A stretch of DNA of 21,176 bases from Planctomycetales bacterium (GCA_007119795.1 SKOZ01000019.1:1-21176); one strand, 5' to 3'; positions 1 through 9,811 are shown, numbered from the stretch's first letter. The notes: generated from the sequence alone by a model not told the origin. Numbers and translations: made by a program.

Positions 1-510
1 GAGGAGCACCATTCCGGAGCGGAAGGAGCCGGTTTGGCGGCACCGCCTTTCGCACGAGATAACGGCGAGCGGTCTGCCGGGGAGGGGACGGCGGGACCGG
101 CTTGGCGTTGGGAAGAACTAGCGTCCTGGCGGGAGAGCGATCCGCGCACCGCCCCCTTGCGAGAGTGGTCGCTGGCGCGGGACCCGTTCCGTCGGGAGAA
201 CCGGGCCGCAGCGACCGTGGAGCAGGCTCCGCCGCAAGCGGTTGCGGCCACCGCGACGCCGGAGAGCCTGGGGCTGGTTCTCTCGGGCACGATCGTGAGC
301 GAGGAGCGACGGGCCGCCGTTATCGGTGGACGGGTCTATACCGAAGGGAATCGCGTCGAGCTGGTTCGCGACGGTGAGCCGATCGCATTCCAGCTCACCC
401 GGATCGGGCCCCGGCGGGTCGTCCTTGAGCGTCAGGGAGAGCATTACGAGCTCGTTCTGCCGGAGCGGGGGATTACCGGGCGGTTCGAGCTTTCGAGGAT
501 GGAACCTTAA
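1..510 (+). CDS. PilP/GspC-like pilus or secretion assembly protein, 5' end outside the window
   Basis: The frame is open from the first base of the window, so the gene probably starts upstream; a TTG at 34 is the first internal start-like codon. The visible part is an acidic/proline-rich linker followed by a compact beta-rich C-terminal domain (about residues 90-165 counted from base 1) with the pattern 'SGTIVSEERRAAVIGG ... EGNRVEL ... AFQLTRIGPRRVVLE'. That pattern, a short beta barrel carrying a 'G..V.....I....V.L' core, is what the HR domain of GspC and the C-terminal domain of PilP look like; these couple the inner-membrane complex to the secretin. The secretin gene begins 55 bp downstream, which supports the call. 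Similarity is by eye and remote. It could also be an unrelated envelope protein of the same operon. Confidence 0.6.
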   Translation, partial: EEHHSGAEGAGLAAPPFARDNGERSAGEGTAGPAWRWEELASWRESDPRTAPLREWSLARDPFRRENRAAATVEQAPPQAVAATATPESLGLVLSGTIVSEERRAAVIGGRVYTEGNRVELVRDGEPIAFQLTRIGPRRVVLERQGEHYELVLPERGITGRFELSRMEP

Positions 511-565
511 GAGGCCCCCAACCGCCCGGACGGCGATGCGGAATCGGGGGGGTCAGGGAAGACCG

Positions 566-3052
566 ATGCGATGGATTCTCCGCCTGTTCTGGTTCGGCGG
601 CCTGGCCGCCCTCGGTGTGGCGGCCGCCTGGTGGCTGATTGAGGTGCTCCCGGGCCCGGTTGCCGGGGGCCACGCCGTGGTCCAAGCGACCGCACAAGGC
701 CCCACGCCGGAGAGCCCATCGAACACAGCCGCACTCGCAGGCCCTGCTCTCCCGGCGTCTTCGGCGCCCCGGGTTGCGGAGTCTACCGGCGAAAACGAGG
801 CTGCGCACCATGAGGCGGCCCCCCCCGCGGCTGCCCCAACCGGTGAGACCGCCGTAGCCGTAGTCGTCGAGGACGCCGATATCAGCCACCCCTTGCGCGC
901 CGAATCCGGGGCCCCGTACTTGCGGGCAGGGGAGCCGGCGACGCTCGCGCCGGCTCCCGTCTTCGCCGCGCTGGAGGCGCCGGCGGCTTCCCAGGCCGGG
1001 GCCGAGAAGGCGGAGCGCGAGGACCGCGTTCGAGAGGTCATGGATCTCCTTCGCCGCCAGCTCCGTGGCAGCGATGCGGGATCGCCACCTGCCGAGCAGC
1101 GACCGCCGGTCGACGGCCCCGCCGAGACCCGGGGCCTGCCGGCGGAGGGCTCCGCAGGCGAGGCCCCCGGCTCGGTCGCTCCGGACGTGGGACCACGAGC
1201 GCCGCTCGCGCCGCCGGAGACGGGCGCCGCTCCATCTCGGCTGCCCGCCGAACCGTTGATCCGCAACGGCAGCCTGGCCGAGGGCGACTACGGGCTCGAG
1301 ATCACCATCCAGAACAACGACATCCGCGAGGTCCTCGAGCTGCTGGGCCAGTACGGGAACCTGAACATCCTCGCCAGCCCGAGCGTCCAGGGGAGGGTCT
1401 CGGCGACGCTCAAGGGGGTCGATCTGGAGAGCGCTCTTTCGGCCATCCTCCGCTCCAGCGGCTACGCGATGCGCCGCGAGGGACGGTTCATCTTCGTGGG
1501 CACTCCCGAGGACTTCCAGACCCTCGATCACTCCCAGGACCGGATCGGCACCCGCGTCTACCGGCCCAGCTACATCCGGGCCTCGGAGCTGCAGGGGCTG
1601 ATCGAGCCCCTGCTGACCGAGCGCGTGGGAATCGTCAGCGTGACGTCCGATGCGAAGACGGGACTCACCTCGGATAGTTCCCAGGTGGGCGGCGACGACT
1701 TCGCCGGCGGCGACGCCGTGCTCGTCCGCGACTACGAAGCCGTACTCGAGCAGCTCGACGAACTGGTGGATGAGCTCGACGTCCGGCCCCCCCAAGTCCA
1801 TATCGAGGCCATGATCCTCAGCGTGCGGCTGAGCGACTCGAACCGCTTCGGCGTCAATTTCGAGCTCCTCCGTAACCAGAGCAATATCCGTTTCGGCCTC
1901 GGTGATCCCAACGTGGCCCAGCTCAAGTATGAGCAGGGGGCCCTCAAGTTCGGCTTTCTCGACAGCAGCCTGACTACCTTCCTCGAGGCCCTGGAGAGCG
2001 TCGGCGAGACGAACGTCATCGCCACGCCGCGGCTCATGGTGCTGAACAAGCACCGCGCCCAGATCCAGATCGGCGAGGACAAGGGCTACGTGGCCACCAC
2101 GGTCACCGAAACCAGCACCACGCAGGCCGTGGAATTCCTGGAACTGGGGGTGTTGTTGCGGCTGCGGCCCTTCGTGACGGCCGACGGCATCATTCGCCTG
2201 GAGGTCCACCCCGAGCTTTCCGACGGCGACGTGCGGGTCGAGGGTGGTTTCACCCTTCCGAACAAGGAGGTCACCCAGGTGACCACGAACATCATGGTCC
2301 GCGACGGCTCCACCGTGGTCATCGGCGGGCTGATGCGGGAGCAGTTGACCACGGACACCAAGCAGATCCCCCTCCTGGGCAGCCTTCCCGGCGTCGGCTT
2401 TCTCTTCCGGCACAAAGAGGAGAGTACGGAGCGCCGCGAGGTACTCGTGCTCCTCACCCCCAGCGTCATCGGCGAACCGGGCGTCTATCGTGCGGCCATG
2501 GAAGAGGGGGCCCAAATGGTCGGCCGGTTCGACGAATATCGCGACGCGATGAGCCCGGCGGGCAAGCGTTCCATCGGCCGCCGCTACCAGCGGATGGCCC
2601 GCAGCGCCATGGCCTCGGGCGACCGCGACGCCGCCGTGCGCTACGCCGAACTGGCCGTCCACTTCGACCCGCTAAGCACCGAGGCTCTCGAACTGCGGAG
2701 CGATCTCTGGGAGCGACTCCCCGGCGGCGTGGAAGTTTGGGAAGCCTCCACACTCCCCCCGTCCGACCCGGTCGGCCCTCCGCCGCCTCCCCATCGTGTG
2801 CTCAGCGCGCCGCCTCCGCCGGCCGCGGCTCCACCGCGGCCCGCACGGGACCCCGACCGGTGCGCCCGCGAGGCGATGGCGCCGTCGGTGGACATCCGCC
2901 CTGCGACGGCGCCGCTGGCGGAGGTTCAACCGGCCACCTATCTTGGCCCCTCCACGGTACAGGACCGACTCCGGGGTAACCCGCCACCGAGCGCCCCCCT
3001 TCCGCCGCCCGTGAGGCTTTCCGCACCCGGCCACCGCGGTGCCGCGGATTGA
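566..3052 (+). CDS. Secretin (GspD/PilQ family) with N-terminal membrane anchor and long C-terminal tail
   Basis: Outer-membrane pore protein of a type IV pilus or type II secretion system, 828 aa. I chose the ATG at 566 because GGGAAG lies just upstream and the protein then opens with a hydrophobic segment (residues 4-25, signal or anchor). The ATG at 536 is an alternative. Residues 30-235 are a Pro/Ala/Glu-rich linker. Residues 243-310 look like an STN/N0 domain (ITIQNNDIREVLELL), 328-405 a short secretin N1-like repeat, and 410-635 the secretin beta domain, with VIATPRLMVLNK (484-495), VVIGGLMRE (584-592) and the signature IPLLGSLPGVGFLFR (601-615). After the pore domain the protein continues for about 190 residues: a helical TPR-like stretch (670-715), then a proline-rich tail. 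That tail is unusual for the family. Function is well supported; pilus versus secretion role is not decided. Confidence 0.92.
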   Translation: MRWILRLFWFGGLAALGVAAAWWLIEVLPGPVAGGHAVVQATAQGPTPESPSNTAALAGPALPASSAPRVAESTGENEAAHHEAAPPAAAPTGETAVAVVVEDADISHPLRAESGAPYLRAGEPATLAPAPVFAALEAPAASQAGAEKAEREDRVREVMDLLRRQLRGSDAGSPPAEQRPPVDGPAETRGLPAEGSAGEAPGSVAPDVGPRAPLAPPETGAAPSRLPAEPLIRNGSLAEGDYGLEITIQNNDIREVLELLGQYGNLNILASPSVQGRVSATLKGVDLESALSAILRSSGYAMRREGRFIFVGTPEDFQTLDHSQDRIGTRVYRPSYIRASELQGLIEPLLTERVGIVSVTSDAKTGLTSDSSQVGGDDFAGGDAVLVRDYEAVLEQLDELVDELDVRPPQVHIEAMILSVRLSDSNRFGVNFELLRNQSNIRFGLGDPNVAQLKYEQGALKFGFLDSSLTTFLEALESVGETNVIATPRLMVLNKHRAQIQIGEDKGYVATTVTETSTTQAVEFLELGVLLRLRPFVTADGIIRLEVHPELSDGDVRVEGGFTLPNKEVTQVTTNIMVRDGSTVVIGGLMREQLTTDTKQIPLLGSLPGVGFLFRHKEESTERREVLVLLTPSVIGEPGVYRAAMEEGAQMVGRFDEYRDAMSPAGKRSIGRRYQRMARSAMASGDRDAAVRYAELAVHFDPLSTEALELRSDLWERLPGGVEVWEASTLPPSDPVGPPPPPHRVLSAPPPPAAAPPRPARDPDRCAREAMAPSVDIRPATAPLAEVQPATYLGPSTVQDRLRGNPPPSAPLPPPVRLSAPGHRGAAD

Positions 3053-3395
3053 TCGCCATCGGGCCGAGCCTTCCCCGGCGGAGGGGGATGCAGGGCGTCC
3101 TTTGGACAGGTCGAATCTCTTGACCTACGTTTTATTGGACAGCCCCCGAGGCGCCGGCTAGAGACCGGCCGCTTCCGTGGCGCCGCTCGGCTCGATCCCA
3201 CCTATGGCAGTCGTTAGGCCGGGCGGCCCGGGGAGAACCGCCCGAGCCACCGACCCGAACCGTGCCATCCCGCGGAAGGGAATGGTCTCCGCGCCGTCTG
3301 CCACCCTCGGTCTCCGCGCTTCGCGAAAGGACGCGATTCGCCGAGGGACGAGTTGCTCCGAGATTCGGCTTCGCTTCCCCACCCACAGGTCCCCT
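3053..3395. other. 343 bp non-coding gap between secretin and kinase genes
   Basis: I see no credible gene here. The kinase frame is open upstream to 3177, but its translation (Arg/Pro-rich, no conserved pattern) looks non-coding, so I place the kinase start at 3396. The gap holds two copies of TTGGACAG (3102-3109 and 3135-3142, 33 bp apart), a small hairpin GCCGG/CCGGC (3153-3157 with 3165-3169), and a TTGACC (3120-3125) that lacks a convincing -10 partner. It probably contains the end of the secretin transcript and/or the kinase promoter, but neither can be fixed from the sequence. Confidence 0.4.
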
Positions 3396-4868
3396 ATGAG
3401 TCTTCTCGCCGCGATCTGCCGATGGCCTGGCGATGCCCTGCTGATGACGGCCGCGGCGATGGGTGCGGCGTCGGCGGGGATGCTCGCGCCCGCCCTGGGA
3501 CCGCCTTGGCGCGTGGGGCTGTGGGCCGTAGCCACGGGTGCGGGCATCGCCGCAGCCCTCCGCGTCACGGCCCGCGAAAACGCCGCCCGTCTCGCCTGGC
3601 AGCGCCACTTGGAATCGATGTGCGAGGTCGATCCGGCGGCTCTGGCCGGCGACGATCTGCCCGCCGAGGTGATTCCCCTCGCTCCCGGACACCCCGACGC
3701 CCCCCTGGCGGCTCGCCTGGGCGAAGCGCTCGCCGCCTGCGGGCGGCGGATCGAGCATCTCGAACATCGCCAGGCCGCCTTGGAGGTCCGCCATCGCCGC
3801 GCCGCTGTGGACGCGGAACGCGTACGGGCGATCCTCGCCGGCATGGACGATCCGGTGCTCGCCGTCGACGAGGCCGGCCATCTCGTGCTCGCCAATCCCG
3901 CGGCGGCGGCGGTTCTGGCCCTCCCCGACACGCGCACCGAGGCGGCCATGTTCGCCGAAATGGTCCGCTGCGAGCAACTGGTGGAGCTGCTCGCGGTGAA
4001 CGCCCGCCATGCGGCGGCACCACGCCGCGCGGAGATCGATCTCGTCGACCACGAGGGGCGTTCCCGGAGTTTTCGCGCCACCGTAGGGCGCCTGGAGGCT
4101 GCGGGGGGGGCGGCGGCGGCCGGCTCCGTGGCCGTCCTCCGGGACATCGGCGAACAGAAGGTCCTGCAGAAGCGGAACGCCGAGTTCGTCTCCGCCGTCA
4201 GCCACGAGATGAAGACCCCCCTGGCCGGTATCAAGGCCTACGTCGAGCTGCTGCTCGACGGTGACGCCGAGGACGAGGCCACCCGCGAGGAGTTCCTCCA
4301 GACCATCGACACCCAGGCCGACCGCCTCCGCCGCCTCGTCGAGAATCTCCTCAACCTGGCGCGCGTCGAGGCGGGCGTCGTGCAGGTGAACAAGGAGCCC
4401 CGGTCACTCAACGCACTGCTCGAGGAGGCTCTCCGCGTCGTCCAGCCGGCGGCGGAAGCGAAGCAGATCCCGCTCGTCGGCGACCTCAGTCCCATGTACC
4501 TGGGGGTGCTCGCCGACCGCGATCTCCTCCTCCAGGCAGCCATCAACCTCCTCTCCAACGCCGTGAAGTACACTTCCGAGGGCGGCCGGGTGACGCTGCG
4601 GAGCCGCTTCGCCGATGGCGAGGTCTCCTTCGAAGTGGAGGACACCGGCGTGGGGCTCAGCGAGGAGGACTGCCGGCAGATCTTCGAGAAGTTCTACCGC
4701 GTCCAGAAGGATAAGGGCATGGCGCAGGGAACCGGCCTGGGACTGCCCCTGGCGAAGCACATCGTCGAGGACGTCCACGGCGGCAAGCTGCTGGTCCGCA
4801 GCCGGATCGGCGAAGGGAGCTGCTTTTCCGTCGTCCTCCGCAGTGCCGGAGGACGGATCGAAGAATGA
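3396..4868 (+). CDS. Membrane-bound sensor histidine kinase with PAS-like domain
   Basis: Autophosphorylating sensor of a two-component system, 490 aa from the ATG at 3396. Two hydrophobic segments (about 13-33 and 38-55) are separated by only a few residues, so there is no periplasmic sensor domain. A helical linker (105-145) leads to a PAS-like domain (about 145-255: ILAGMDDPVLAVDEAGHLVLANPAA). The HisKA H-box is FVSAVSHEMKTPLAG with phosphoacceptor H270. The HATPase domain has the N box INLLSNAVKYT (N384/N388), G1 DTGVG (416-420), F box IFEKFYRV (429-436) and G2 GTGLGL (445-450). All catalytic motifs are intact. The layout resembles PhoR/WalK-type kinases. The response regulator gene follows after 81 bp, making it the likely partner. 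Signals would have to be sensed in the membrane or cytoplasm. An 8-G run lies at 4103-4110. Confidence 0.9.
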   Translation: MSLLAAICRWPGDALLMTAAAMGAASAGMLAPALGPPWRVGLWAVATGAGIAAALRVTARENAARLAWQRHLESMCEVDPAALAGDDLPAEVIPLAPGHPDAPLAARLGEALAACGRRIEHLEHRQAALEVRHRRAAVDAERVRAILAGMDDPVLAVDEAGHLVLANPAAAAVLALPDTRTEAAMFAEMVRCEQLVELLAVNARHAAAPRRAEIDLVDHEGRSRSFRATVGRLEAAGGAAAAGSVAVLRDIGEQKVLQKRNAEFVSAVSHEMKTPLAGIKAYVELLLDGDAEDEATREEFLQTIDTQADRLRRLVENLLNLARVEAGVVQVNKEPRSLNALLEEALRVVQPAAEAKQIPLVGDLSPMYLGVLADRDLLLQAAINLLSNAVKYTSEGGRVTLRSRFADGEVSFEVEDTGVGLSEEDCRQIFEKFYRVQKDKGMAQGTGLGLPLAKHIVEDVHGGKLLVRSRIGEGSCFSVVLRSAGGRIEE

Positions 4869-4949
4869 GAGTGCGGCGACGGAGCGGAAGGCGACCGAAG
4901 GACGGGCGGCGATATACGCAATGCGCAGGGGCGGAGACCGGAGGGAACG

Positions 4950-5351
4950 ATGCCCAAGACCGTGATGCTCTGCGACGACGAGGTCCATATCCTGCGCGCC
5001 GCGGAGTTCAAGATCCGCCGCGCCGGCTACCGGGTCTGTTCGGCCGCCAACGGCGAGGAGGCCTGGAAGGCGATCCAGGAGGTCCGCCCCGACATCCTCA
5101 TCACCGACTGCCAGATGCCGCGGCTGGATGGTTTCGGGCTTGTCGAGCGGCTGCGGAGCAACCCGGCGACGGCCGCGCTGCCGGTCTTCATGCTCACCGC
5201 CAAGGGGTTCGAGATCGGCAGCGGCGAGGCGGAGCAATGGAACCTCCGGGGTGTGGTGGCCAAGCCTTTCAGCCCCCGGGAACTGCTCGAGCTCGTCCGG
5301 GGCGCCATCGGCCCCGCCGAAGATGCCGTTCCGGCGGGAGCGGAGGGATGA
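4950..5351 (+). CDS. Single-domain CheY-like response regulator
   Basis: Receiver domain only, 133 aa, with no DNA-binding or enzymatic output domain. The acidic pair D9/D10, phosphoacceptor D53 (ITDCQMP), T83 (FMLTAKG) and K105 (VAKPF) are all in place, so it should be phosphorylated normally. The ATG at 4950 has a strong GGAGGG ribosome binding site at 4940-4945. It sits between the histidine kinase and a STAS gene and overlaps the latter by 4 bp (ATGA). With no output domain, it must act by protein contact. Candidates are the STAS protein or the pilus/secretion ATPase encoded just downstream. The phosphotransfer role is secure from the residues; the target is inference. Confidence 0.92.
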   Translation: MPKTVMLCDDEVHILRAAEFKIRRAGYRVCSAANGEEAWKAIQEVRPDILITDCQMPRLDGFGLVERLRSNPATAALPVFMLTAKGFEIGSGEAEQWNLRGVVAKPFSPRELLELVRGAIGPAEDAVPAGAEG

Positions 5352-5674
5352 ATCTGCCCACCGAGGTCTTCGGCGAGGTGATCGTGGTCCATGCTCCGGA
5401 GGAGCTGGCCGCCGAGCAGGCGGAGCTTTTCGCCGATTTCGTTCCCCAGTTGGAGCGGCAGCGCGTGGTGCTCGATCTGGACGGCACCGAGACCCTCGAC
5501 GGCGGCGGGCTGGAGGCGCTGCTCGAAGTCCAGGAACGGCTCCGCGGCATCGGCGGCGATCTGAAGGTTTCCGCGGCCGGGGCGGTCAATCGCAAGATCC
5601 TGGAAATCACCCGCCTGGACACGCAACTGGAAGTCTTCACCAGCGTCCTCGACGCCGTGAAGAGCTACCGCTGA
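5348..5674 (+). CDS. STAS-domain protein (anti-sigma-factor antagonist-like) lacking the phosphoacceptor serine
   Basis: Small 108 aa protein consisting of one STAS domain. The core is VVLDLDGTETLDGGGLEALL (residues 40-59), followed by 'GIGGDLKVSAAG' and a C-terminal 'LEVFTSVLDAVKSY', typical of the SpoIIAA/STAS fold. In SpoIIAA-type proteins the loop reads D-S-S-G-L and carries the regulated serine; here it is D51-G52-G53-G54-L55, so serine phosphorylation at that site is not possible. The start ATG overlaps the stop of the response regulator (ATGA), and the ATPase gene starts 7 bp after its stop, so it is translated as part of the operon. It may be a scaffold or a constitutively 'on' partner for the regulator or the pilus machinery. 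No anti-sigma kinase is encoded in the window. Family call is firm; role is inference. Confidence 0.85.
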   Translation: MNLPTEVFGEVIVVHAPEELAAEQAELFADFVPQLERQRVVLDLDGTETLDGGGLEALLEVQERLRGIGGDLKVSAAGAVNRKILEITRLDTQLEVFTSVLDAVKSYR

Positions 5675-5681
5675 GACGACC

Positions 5682-7403
5682 ATGACCACTCTGGGCACAA
5701 CGGCGCGGCGCCTGGGCGAGCTGCTCGTCGAGCGCGGATACCTCGCTGCCGAGGAGCTCGCCTCGGCGCTCGAGCAGCAGAAGCGCAGCGGGCGCCACAA
5801 GCTGCTCGGCGAGATCCTCGTCGAGGCGGGCTACTGCACCGAGGAACAGGTCGTCGAGGGCCTGGCGATGGAGTACGGCGTACCCTTCGCCCGCCTCGAG
5901 GCCCGCATGATCGATCCCAAGGCCGCCGACGTGCTGCCGCGGGAGTTCATCGAGGAGAACCTCGTCCTGCCGCTCTTCGTGGTCCGCGGCGTTCTTACCG
6001 TCGCGGTCTGCGAACCGGCGAACCTCTTCCTCGTCGAGGAGGTCGCCGGCCTCACCGGGCTCTCCGTGCAGATCGTCGCCGCCACGGCGCGCGACATCCG
6101 CCGCACCATCACCGGCCTGCCGAATTCCAAGGTCTTCGTCATCGACGACATCATCGAGGACGCCGACACGGCCGACGTGACCCTCATCGAGGAGGCCGTC
6201 GAGGACATCGGCGACGTCGAGGAGATCGCCGGGCAGTCGCCGGTGATCCGCCTGGTGAACTATGTCATTTTCCACGCCGTCCGAGAGGGGGCCAGCGACA
6301 TCCACGTCGAGCCCGCCGAGCGCTGCCTGCGAGTCCGCTACCGCATCGACGGGCGCCTGTACAAATCGCTGGAGGCGCCCCAGCACCTCCTGGCCGCCGT
6401 GACCAGCCGCATCAAGATCATGGGCGGGCTCGACATCAGCGAGCGCCGCCTCCCCCAGGACGGCCGCGTCCACGTGCTCCTGGAGGGGCGGAAGATCGAC
6501 CTTCGCGTCAGCACCTTCCCCACGGCCCGCGGCGAAAAGACCGTGATCCGGGTGCTCGACACCCGAACCGTCTCCTTGAACCTGGAAGATCTCGGCTTCG
6601 CCGAGGACATCCTCGGCGAATTCCACCGCCACATCCGGGCCCCCAACGGCATCATCCTCGTCACCGGGCCCACGGGGAGCGGCAAGTCGACGACGCTCTA
6701 CGCGGCGCTCAACGCCATCAGCTCGATGGAAAACAACGTCTGCACCGTCGAAGACCCCATCGAGTACTACCTGCCGCTGATCAACCAGTTCCAGGTTCAG
6801 GAGAAGATCGGCCTTACGTTCTCCCGGGCCCTGCGGACGATGCTCCGGCAGGACCCCGACGTGATCATGGTCGGCGAGGTCCGCGACGAGGAGACGGCCC
6901 GCACTGCCATTCAGGCCGCGCTCACCGGCCACCTCGTCTTCAGCACCCTGCATACCAACGACGCCTGTTCGGCGATCACCCGGCTGGTCAATATGGGTGT
7001 CGAGGCCTACCTGATCTCCGCGGCGCTCAACATGGTGCTCGCCCAGCGGCTGGTGCGGCGCATCTGCCCCAAGTGCCGGCAGCGCTACGAGCCGCCACGG
7101 ACGGTCCGCAAGACGCTCGAGAAGATGGAGATCGACTTCGACACCTTCTACCGCGGCGTCGGCTGTAAGAGCTGCCGCAACACGGGGTATAAGGGGCGCA
7201 TCGGCGTCCACGAGCTCCTCGTGGTCTCCGACGAGATCCGCGACGCCGTCATCGCCGAGCGGGGCCTCGCCGAGGTGCGGGCCATCGCGCGGCGCGAGGG
7301 GATGATCACCCTCCGCCACGACGGCTTCCGCAAGATCCGCGAGGGGATCACCACGGTGGAGGAGATATTCCATATCGCCGGCGGCGGGGAGGAGCGCGCG
7401 TGA
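5682..7403 (+). CDS. GspE/PilB-type secretion or pilus assembly ATPase
   Basis: Hexameric cytoplasmic ATPase that powers pilus or pseudopilus assembly, 573 aa. Residues 8-145 form an MshEN/T2SSE N-terminal domain (LGELLVERGYL, LLGEILVEAGY). The catalytic part has Walker A GPTGSGKSTT (329-338), Asp box TVEDPIEY (355-362), Walker B IMVGEVRDEE (395-404, catalytic E399) and His box STLHTND (421-427). A tetracysteine zinc site is at C462/C465 (CPKC) and C495/C498 (CKSC), followed by GYKGRIGVHELL. All catalytic elements are intact, so it looks active. The absence of PilT-like features and the zinc motif fit an assembly rather than retraction ATPase. It lies 7 bp after the STAS gene and overlaps the platform gene by 4 bp (GTGA). 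Whether it belongs to a type IV pilus or a type II system cannot be settled from this window. Confidence 0.95.
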   Translation: MTTLGTTARRLGELLVERGYLAAEELASALEQQKRSGRHKLLGEILVEAGYCTEEQVVEGLAMEYGVPFARLEARMIDPKAADVLPREFIEENLVLPLFVVRGVLTVAVCEPANLFLVEEVAGLTGLSVQIVAATARDIRRTITGLPNSKVFVIDDIIEDADTADVTLIEEAVEDIGDVEEIAGQSPVIRLVNYVIFHAVREGASDIHVEPAERCLRVRYRIDGRLYKSLEAPQHLLAAVTSRIKIMGGLDISERRLPQDGRVHVLLEGRKIDLRVSTFPTARGEKTVIRVLDTRTVSLNLEDLGFAEDILGEFHRHIRAPNGIILVTGPTGSGKSTTLYAALNAISSMENNVCTVEDPIEYYLPLINQFQVQEKIGLTFSRALRTMLRQDPDVIMVGEVRDEETARTAIQAALTGHLVFSTLHTNDACSAITRLVNMGVEAYLISAALNMVLAQRLVRRICPKCRQRYEPPRTVRKTLEKMEIDFDTFYRGVGCKSCRNTGYKGRIGVHELLVVSDEIRDAVIAERGLAEVRAIARREGMITLRHDGFRKIREGITTVEEIFHIAGGGEERA

Positions 7404-8575
7404 CGTCCACCCAGCGCGAGTACGGCGCCGAGCAGGGGAGGATCGCAGCCGTTCTCCCCACTCAACGACCCGCGGACGACCTCCGCCGCGAAAGTGCCGC
7501 GGAGGCGACGGCCGAGAGCGACGACGAATTCGGCTTCGGCCGCCGCGTCTCCAAGCAGGACGTCATCTATTTCACCAGCCAGCTGGCGATCATGGCCGAG
7601 ACGGGCATCCCCATCGCCACGGCGCTCGCGGGGATCGTCGAGCAGGAAGAGAACCCCCGCATGAGGAAGACGCTCCTGGAGATCAAGGAGGCCGTCGAAT
7701 CGGGCGAGGACTTCTCCGCGGCCCTGGCCCGCTATCCCAGGCTCTTCGACAAGACCTACGTCTCCCTGGTCCGCGCCAGCGAGGCCACCGGTTCCATGGG
7801 GCCCATGCTCGACCGGATCGCCGGCTACCTGCGCAAGGAAGTCGAGACCGTCGGCCGCGTCCGCGCCGCCATGGCCTACCCCACGGTGATGATGATCCTC
7901 GCCGCCGGAGTGACCGCCTTCCTGCTGACCTACATCCTCCCCAAGTTCATCCCCCTCTTCCAGCAGCGGGGAAGCGAGCTGCCGCGAGTCACCCGTGCCC
8001 TCATCGACCTCTCGCAGTCGCTCGCCGACTGGTGGTACCTCTACCTCGGCGCCATGGTGGCGGTGGTGGTCGCCTTTCTCCTCGTTCGGCGGACCGAGGC
8101 CGCGCGCCAACACCTCGATTGGCTGAAGCTCCGGCTCCCGGTGGTCGGCCCCGTCTTTCGCAAGGTGGCCATCAGCCGCAGCGTCCGTACCCTGGGAACG
8201 ATGATCGGCAGCGGCGTTCCCATGACCGATGCCATCCGTCTGGCCGGCGAGGTCTCCGGGAACTACCACTTCGAACAGATCTGGCGGGAAGTGCTCGACC
8301 AGGTGGTCGGCGGCAAACGGATCTGCGAAGTCCTCACCCGTTCCCCCCTGTTTCCTTGCGTCCTCGTGCAGATGATCTCCTCGGGCGAAGAGACGGGTAA
8401 GCTCGATTTCGTCCTCGAACGGGTGAGCAACTATTACGATCAGGAGGTGGAGATGGCGATCAAGACCGCCACGAGCCTGATCGAGCCGCTGATGATCGCC
8501 GTCATGGGTATCGTTGTCGGCGGCATCGGCATGGCGCTGCTCTTGCCGATCTTCAGTCTCAGCCGCCCGCAGTGA
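7400..8575 (+). CDS. GspF/PilC-type inner-membrane platform protein
   Basis: Polytopic inner-membrane protein that works with the GspE/PilB ATPase, 391 aa. The GTG start at 7400 overlaps the ATPase stop (GTGA), indicating translational coupling. Residues 1-48 are polar and variable. Two T2SSF repeats follow: 53-175 (IYFTSQLAIMAETGIP ... SLVRASEATGSMGPML) and 257-385 (ISRSVRTLGTMIGSGVPM ... MISSGEETGKLDFVL). Hydrophobic segments lie at about 160-182, 213-229 and 362-387, the usual three-helix arrangement. Length is close to normal for the family. This is the last gene of the unit; 240 bp of non-coding sequence follow before the malate dehydrogenase gene. Confidence 0.95.
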   Translation: MTSTQREYGAEQGRIAAVLPTQRPADDLRRESAAEATAESDDEFGFGRRVSKQDVIYFTSQLAIMAETGIPIATALAGIVEQEENPRMRKTLLEIKEAVESGEDFSAALARYPRLFDKTYVSLVRASEATGSMGPMLDRIAGYLRKEVETVGRVRAAMAYPTVMMILAAGVTAFLLTYILPKFIPLFQQRGSELPRVTRALIDLSQSLADWWYLYLGAMVAVVVAFLLVRRTEAARQHLDWLKLRLPVVGPVFRKVAISRSVRTLGTMIGSGVPMTDAIRLAGEVSGNYHFEQIWREVLDQVVGGKRICEVLTRSPLFPCVLVQMISSGEETGKLDFVLERVSNYYDQEVEMAIKTATSLIEPLMIAVMGIVVGGIGMALLLPIFSLSRPQ

Positions 8576-9766
<1,191 letters not shown>

Positions 9767-9811
9767 GCGGACGTTAACCGCCCTTGCACCGGGTACGGCT
9801 CTTCGGTACTA

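Noticed and set aside
473..2662. Long open frame on the minus strand opposite the secretin gene
   Set aside because: The plus strand clearly encodes a secretin with all family motifs; the antisense frame has no recognisable domain and is a by-product of GC-rich codon use.
5873..5884. GTAC-GGC-GTAC resembling a LexA half-site pair
   Set aside because: The spacer is 3 bp rather than 4 and it lies within the ATPase coding sequence, far from a promoter.
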